NCBI GenBank assembly: GCA_021846485.1
Contig: JAJZWW010000128.1
Location: 1-8,250 of the forward strand
Origin: Actinomycetes bacterium
GTDB lineage: Bacteria > Actinomycetota > Acidimicrobiia > Acidimicrobiales > Palsa-688
Reading direction: 5' to 3'
Length of the DNA stretch: 8,250 nt
Program-made: the position numbers and the translations under genes
Shown: in pieces, positions 5,576 through 8,250 of the stretch
Position numbering within the stretch: position 1 is the stretch's first letter
Layout: every line of letters begins with the position of its first letter
The notes under the pieces: generated by a model
Seen by the model: the letters and a program-made list of their open reading frames with translations, nothing else
The model's database searches: none
What the model was told of the DNA's origin: nothing

Positions 5576-6138
5576 TACTCGGCCTGCAGGTCCCGCCGCA
5601 TGACGACCCGGCCCTTCGCAGTCCTCCGGGCGACCTCGGTGAACCCAGCGGCACCGAACAGGCCCACCGTGCCGGTGTAGGACGCCGAAGGGGTGCGCTG
5701 CAGGGTGTCCGGGTCGCCGGGCACGGCCTCGATCACCGACGCGCCCATCGAGTGGGCGAGTTCGACCGCCGCACCAACCAACGCGACCGTTACACCCTCA
5801 CGCCGATGCTCCTCCACCACGAACAAGCAGGGGAGCACCCACACCCCTTCCTGGTCATCGACGGGGGCGGTGTCGCGTCCGCTGTTCAGACGCGGGTACT
5901 CCTCACGCGGCGAGACCGCCGCCCAGCCCACCACCTCCTCGCCGCTGTAGGCGAGGAGCCCCACCGGATGACCTGACCGCTCAACGAGCCGGAGCGCCCT
6001 TTCACGGGCCTTCAAGTCCTGGGGCTGGCCATCGTGACGCCACCACATGCACCAACACGAGCGGTTCGGGCCCATCGCACGGCAAAGCCGAGCGAAGTCC
6101 TCCCACCGGTCCACCGTGAGCGGCTCTACGCGGTGCAT
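5575..6138 (-). CDS. GNAT-family N-acetyltransferase
   Basis: A 187-residue single-domain acetyltransferase of a cytosolic GNAT family with an N-terminal Cys/Trp cluster CWCMWWR (28-34), seen in many uncharacterised actinobacterial and Bacillus GNATs. The central strand GLLAYSGEEVVGWAAVSPREEYPRL (60-84) is followed by WVLPCLFVVEEHRREGVTVALV (100-121), the acetyl-CoA loop region. The loop reads RREGVT, so the last small residue of the R-x-x-G-x-G/A motif is Thr, a mild deviation. VGLFGAAGFTEVARR (158-172) is the usual C-terminal YeksGF-type motif. The start is ATG 6138. The substrate is unknown. It is not adjacent to an antitoxin gene and does not look like the TacT toxin above, so I read it as a solitary modifying enzyme. 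Confidence 0.88.
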   Translation of the reverse strand: MHRVEPLTVDRWEDFARLCRAMGPNRSCWCMWWRHDGQPQDLKARERALRLVERSGHPVGLLAYSGEEVVGWAAVSPREEYPRLNSGRDTAPVDDQEGVWVLPCLFVVEEHRREGVTVALVGAAVELAHSMGASVIEAVPGDPDTLQRTPSASYTGTVGLFGAAGFTEVARRTAKGRVVMRRDLQAE

Positions 6139-6242
6139 CCGACCATGCTCGCAGACCTACTGGCCGGCGGCCACATAGCGATGACGGCGAAGCGGTGGTC
6201 CCTGCGACTGCCCCTGCATCACCATCTACCCCGGTCGCAGCA

Positions 6243-6268
6243 GCCGAACGTCCTACGGCACGTTCGGC
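6243..6268. terminator. Hairpin between relE and the GNAT gene
   Basis: GCCGAACGT and ACGTTCGGC form a perfect 9-bp stem around an 8-base loop, 65 bases beyond the relE stop on the minus strand. It could end the antitoxin-toxin transcript. There is no U-tract, and the arms carry the same CGAAC/GTTCG half-sites as the nearby LexA-box-like palindrome, so a protein-binding role is also possible. Confidence 0.4.
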
Positions 6269-6281
6269 GGCGTCCGCCGAG

Positions 6282-6295
6282 CGAACGTAGGTTCG
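6282..6295. promoter_or_regulatory. LexA/SOS-box-like palindrome
   Basis: CGAAC-GTAG-GTTCG matches the core of the LexA operator of Actinomycetota and Bacillus (CGAAC, four bases, GTTCG) in all ten fixed positions. It lies 144 bases upstream of the GNAT start and 38 bases beyond the relE stop, both on the minus strand. Regulation of the GNAT gene would need a long leader or an unseen promoter, so the target is uncertain. Confidence 0.45.
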
Positions 6296-6332
6296 TGTCG
6301 GATGAGGATCCGCATCCGGACGCCTGCCCGCG

Positions 6333-6602
6333 TCACCCGGTGAAGTGCTGGTAGACGCTGCCTCGGGGACCGACACGGAGGACGAGCACGACGAGAGACT
6401 CGTCGCGAACCTCGTACACGACGCGGTAGCCGCCGACGCGGATACGGCGCCACCCGGGAGAACCGGTGAGGGTGACTGATCCGGTCGGTCGCGGGTCTTG
6501 GCCCAACCGGTCAACCGTGGACAGGACGCGCCGACGTGCCGAAACGTCGATGCCGCGCAGTTCCTTTCGAGCTGAGGCCTTCCACTCGATCGCGTGGCTC
6601 AC
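6333..6602 (-). CDS. RelE/ParE-family toxin
   Basis: An 89-residue toxin of the RelE superfamily, typically a ribosome-dependent mRNA endonuclease. SHAIEWKASARKELRGID (2-19) is the first strand and helix with the conserved K-x-L. RRRVLSTVDRLGQDPRPTGS (23-42) is the second helix and P-x-P-x-G turn. LTGSPGWRRIRVGGYRVVYEV (45-65) carries the basic core Arg52, Arg53, Arg55 and Arg60, and VLRVGPRGSVYQHF (74-87) is the last strand, with GPR in place of the commoner GHR. The start is GTG 6602, overlapping the antitoxin stop by 4 bases (GTGA). It appears complete. RelE rather than ParE activity is the likelier call because of the Phd/YefM partner, but sequence alone does not settle it. Confidence 0.9.
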   Translation of the reverse strand: MSHAIEWKASARKELRGIDVSARRRVLSTVDRLGQDPRPTGSVTLTGSPGWRRIRVGGYRVVYEVRDESLVVLVLRVGPRGSVYQHFTG

Positions 6603-6871
6603 GCGCTTCGGTGTTGTACCTCATCGGCGAGGAGATCGCCCCACACCTCCGCGTGGGGCACGTTCGGACCAGGCTCGGCTGCCGCACGGCGGGCCGCTTC
6701 CAGGTCGGCCGCATCCTCGGCTGCCTCCAGGTCCCGGAGCACGTCCACCGGCACGATCGCCGCCACAGCTCGCCCGTTGCGAGTCAGGACGATCCGTTCC
6801 TCGTTGTACTCCGCCCGGTTCACCAACTGGCCAAGCTGGTCGCGGGCCTCGGTTACACCGATCTCAGACAT
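6599..6871 (-). CDS. Phd/YefM-family antitoxin
   Basis: A 90-residue antitoxin. The N-terminal DNA-binding and dimerisation region reads IGVTEARDQLGQLVNRAEYN (4-23), then ERIVLTRNGRAVAAIVPVD (25-43), which is the classic Phd/YefM pattern of v-s-a-R-x-x-l-x-x-l-v followed by i-l-T-r-nG-k-p-vAvivp. Residues 44-70 form an Ala/Glu-rich helix and the rest is the flexible toxin-binding tail. The start is ATG 6871, just downstream of a palindromic promoter region. The stop overlaps the relE-like toxin start by 4 bases. The gene is intact. Confidence 0.92.
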   Translation of the reverse strand: MSEIGVTEARDQLGQLVNRAEYNEERIVLTRNGRAVAAIVPVDVLRDLEAAEDAADLEAARRAAAEPGPNVPHAEVWGDLLADEVQHRSA

Positions 6872-6888
6872 GGACCCTACACTACCCG

Positions 6889-6900
6889 ACCTGTACAGGT
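6889..6900. promoter_or_regulatory. Perfect 12-base palindrome, probable Phd operator
   Basis: ACCTGTACAGGT is a perfect palindrome 18 bases upstream of the phd-like ATG. A -10-like TAGTGT lies at 6884-6879 on the minus strand, which would start transcription within a base or two of the ATG. No good -35 is seen. The Phd/YefM family represses its own promoter by binding such palindromes. Confidence 0.6.
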
Positions 6901-6976
6901 TGCGGAGTAGTCCGAGTTGAGGATCCCCGAGCAGGGGCAGTGGTGACCAACTCGAACACCGGATGGGGATCCCTCT

Positions 6977-7088
6977 GCGGACAGCCGAAAACGGAGCGCC
7001 CGGTGGCCTGGTTCAAACGCCGGCGTGAGCCCCGGCGGCGGCCTCGACGAAGTCGCTCAACACACGCTGCGGGTGGTCGGCTGTCCGC
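6977..7088. repeat. Perfect 12-base inverted repeats, 112-base span
   Basis: GCGGACAGCCGA at 6977-6988 is matched by its exact reverse complement at 7077-7088. The span covers the end of the LysR relic. There is no coding capacity inside beyond that relic and no obvious target-site duplication, so a mobile-element origin is only a possibility. Confidence 0.4.
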
Positions 7089-7163
7089 GAGGCGACGGCC
7101 AGGTGGCTGGGGCTGAGTCCGATCACCGTGTCGGCTGACGAACATGGCAACGAGTGGATCGCG
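7013..7163 (-). pseudogene. LysR-family regulator, C-terminal relic
   Basis: On the minus strand, AIHSLPCSSADTVIGLSPSHLAVASRTADHPQ (about 7162-7067) resembles the end of a LysR effector-binding domain, where d-v-vGL-P-HLAvAsR-dDhp-lv is typical. A change of frame then gives LSDFVEAAAGAHAGV and a stop at 7013-7015, matching the family's closing v-FveaA helix. Only about 50 residues remain; the helix-turn-helix and most of the sensor domain are missing. The upstream boundary abuts the stop of the membrane-protein gene. The match is short, so confidence is moderate. Confidence 0.5.
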
Positions 7164-7177
7164 CGTCGTCGCACGCA

Positions 7178-7795
7178 TCAATGGGGACCGAGACGCCGGA
7201 GCCCACCCGTTGCTGCCTGGTCGAGGAGCCTGGCGGTGACCGCGAGGGTCGCGAGGCCGAAGCCGACCGACATGTCCGCCTGCGCGGCGAACAGCAGGTG
7301 GGCGGCTCCGACGAGGGTCACGACCCCGAGGACGCCCCCGGCGGCCCAGGCCGTCCAGAGGGCGATGGGGGCCGGGCGGGGACAGGCGACGAACACCATC
7401 CAGGTGATGAAGACGAGTTGTACCACGAACAGGAGGATCGCCAGCGCCAGGTGCAGCTCGCCGAGGGCCGCGTCGAGCTTGTAGGGGTAGGTGGAGGCGA
7501 GCACCGCGACGAGCCCCGCCGCGGTGGCATCCATCCCGCCGGCGAGCCGGCGGCGAGCGGGCAGGTACGAGGGCAGCGCTGCCGCGGCAGCCCGGAGGCC
7601 CACCGCGCAGAGGGCGAACGCGAGGGTGTAGGGCACGACGGTGGCGGCCCGCACGCCATAGTTGCTGACCCCGCCCTCGTCGGCGCCGAGCACGACACCG
7701 GGTGAGACCGCGACGCAGACCCCGACCAGCCCGCCGAGGGCGATCTGACTGAGGGCCAGGTACCCGAGCGGGCCCGGGTGGCGCATCAACACCAC
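7178..7795 (-). CDS. Multi-pass membrane protein of unknown function
   Basis: A 205-residue hydrophobic protein with about six predicted membrane segments. Approximate positions are residues 11-33 (LGYLALSQIALGGLVGVCVAV), 49-72, 86-103, 112-137 (LHLALAILLFVVQLVFITWMVFVA), 144-168 and 170-190. The loop after the first helix has GGVSNYGVRAATVVPYTLAFA, a recognisable shape in uncharacterised six-helix proteins of the DUF998-like type, but I cannot assign a family with confidence. Start codons GTG 7795, GTG 7792 and ATG 7786 are all possible; a G-rich run at 7796-7801 would serve ATG 7786 best. It is divergent from the stress-protein fragment and appears intact. No function should be assumed. Confidence 0.65.
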   Translation of the reverse strand: MVLMRHPGPLGYLALSQIALGGLVGVCVAVSPGVVLGADEGGVSNYGVRAATVVPYTLAFALCAVGLRAAAAALPSYLPARRRLAGGMDATAAGLVAVLASTYPYKLDAALGELHLALAILLFVVQLVFITWMVFVACPRPAPIALWTAWAAGGVLGVVTLVGAAHLLFAAQADMSVGFGLATLAVTARLLDQAATGGLRRLGPH

Positions 7796-7952
7796 CCCCC
7801 TGTCCTACCAGGTGGCCGGCTCGCCGGCTCGGCGGCCCGCGCCCGCCCCCCGGGCCGCGACCGCCCTCCGCGCTCCGGGCGGCGGCAGGCGTGGTCGGCC
7901 AGGTGTGAACCGGGCCCCGACGGGGCATGCACCTACTCGGAACATCGCGGAG

Positions 7953-8180
7953 GTGGACGCCCAGATGCCTTACGACGAAGCTGGAGCGACTTTCCCCGGG
8001 GGGCCCGGAGAGGTGCCGAGGGTCACTTCGTGGAACACGGTGGCGAGCTACGCGACCTACGCCGAGGCGCACGCCGCGGTCGACCGCCTCGCGGTCGCCG
8101 GGTTCCCGGTCCAGGAGATCGAGATCGTCGGCTCCGACCTGCGTGTCGCCCGCCACGAGCATGGGACCACCTTGAGGTGA
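7953..8180 (+). pseudogene. General stress protein (GSP17M-like domain), truncated
   Basis: The N-terminal half of a GSP17M/YflT-like domain protein. TSWNTVASYATYAEAHAAVDRLAVAGFPVQEIEIVGSDLRV gives the beta-alpha-beta core in which VA-Y-tY-eAq-AVD-Lsd-gFPve-v-IVG-dLr is typical. Actinobacterial members are usually far longer, continuing with a loop and two membrane helices. Here homology ends at about 8148 and the frame stops at 8180 after an unrelated tail. GTG 7953 or ATG 7965 could be the start; GGAGG at 7949-7953 fits ATG 7965, though with a long 11-base spacer. The break coincides with degenerate repeats that look like an insertion scar. Made as is, the product would be a 71- to 75-residue stump. 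Confidence 0.65.
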
Positions 8181-8228
8181 GTTCCGCCACGAGGATGGGA
8201 CCACCGCTCCGCCGGTGATGGGACCGCC
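8151..8228. repeat. Three degenerate direct repeats, possible mobile-element end
   Basis: A 21-base unit with core ATGGGACCACC occurs at 8151-8171 and 8185-8205 with one mismatch. A third, shorter and more diverged copy lies at 8210-8228 (core ATGGGACCGCC). The unit starts exactly where the stress-protein homology stops. Several short repeats at one end are typical of some insertion-sequence families such as IS21, but no transposase is inside the window, so the identity is a guess. Confidence 0.6.
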
Positions 8229-8250
8229 CCGGAGCATCCACCAGTGGCGG

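Noticed and set aside
6921..6972. Inverted GGATCCCC / GGGGATCC arms upstream of the phd-like gene
   Set aside because: The arms are 8 bases with a 36-base gap in GC-rich DNA, so chance is likely and no function is suggested.
7008..7025. A tRNA T-arm-like GGTTCAAAC
   Set aside because: No acceptor, D or anticodon arms can be folded around it; the sequence belongs to the end of the LysR relic.
7914..7926. A GCCCC-gac-GGGGC hairpin before the stress-protein fragment
   Set aside because: A short 5-bp stem of this kind is expected by chance at this GC content, and it is not at a gene end.
6882..8237. A 451-codon minus-strand open frame over the membrane protein and stress-protein region
   Set aside because: Its composition is low-complexity basic, and it overlaps a protein with clear membrane helices in another frame.

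Overview
This is a very GC-rich window (roughly 70% G+C) with frequent GTG starts and several 4-base GTGA stop/start overlaps. At least one promoter appears to begin transcription at the start codon itself, and there is an operator of the actinobacterial/Bacillus LexA type. Together these suggest a chromosomal accessory region of an Actinomycetota bacterium. I cannot place it more precisely.

Layout. (1) 1-621, minus strand: a TacA/TacT-like toxin-antitoxin pair (DUF1778 antitoxin, then a GNAT toxin cut by the window edge) behind a promoter with a perfect inverted repeat. (2) 626-1747, minus: a stub of a MerR regulator, a hairpin, and an intact bile acid:sodium symporter-family (BASS) transporter. 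(3) 1777-4384, plus: a broken nucleotidyltransferase relic, an intact 3-methyladenine DNA glycosylase I (Tag), an intact CoA-transferase subunit A, and a subunit B gene destroyed by two frameshifts and an internal deletion. (4) 4385-4664: no gene. (5) 4665-5265, plus: a MazE/MazF module with a promoter and palindrome. (6) 5290-6332, minus: an AraC-family N-terminal relic, an intact GNAT acetyltransferase, and an intergenic stretch with a hairpin and a LexA-box-like palindrome. (7) 6333-6900, minus: a Phd/YefM antitoxin and RelE toxin pair with its own palindrome. (8) 7013-7795, minus: a LysR C-terminal relic and a multi-pass membrane protein of unknown function. (9) 7953-8250, plus: the N-terminal part of a general-stress-protein domain, whose homology stops where a set of degenerate repeats begins. 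These repeats are probably the end of a mobile element or another insertion/deletion scar.

The main theme is three unrelated type II toxin-antitoxin modules (TacAT-like, MazEF, Phd/RelE), all complete except for the window-edge cut. They sit among at least five decayed or truncated genes (MerR, nucleotidyltransferase, CoA-transferase B, AraC, LysR) plus a truncated stress protein. This looks like an eroding genomic island in which toxin-antitoxin pairs stay intact while cargo decays. Each antitoxin gene has a different perfect palindrome in its predicted promoter, consistent with separate autoregulation. An alternative for some frameshifts is sequencing or assembly error, especially the one in a C-rich run of CoA-transferase B. 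I found no CRISPR array, tRNA, rRNA, integrase or transposase gene, and no clearly new multi-gene system.
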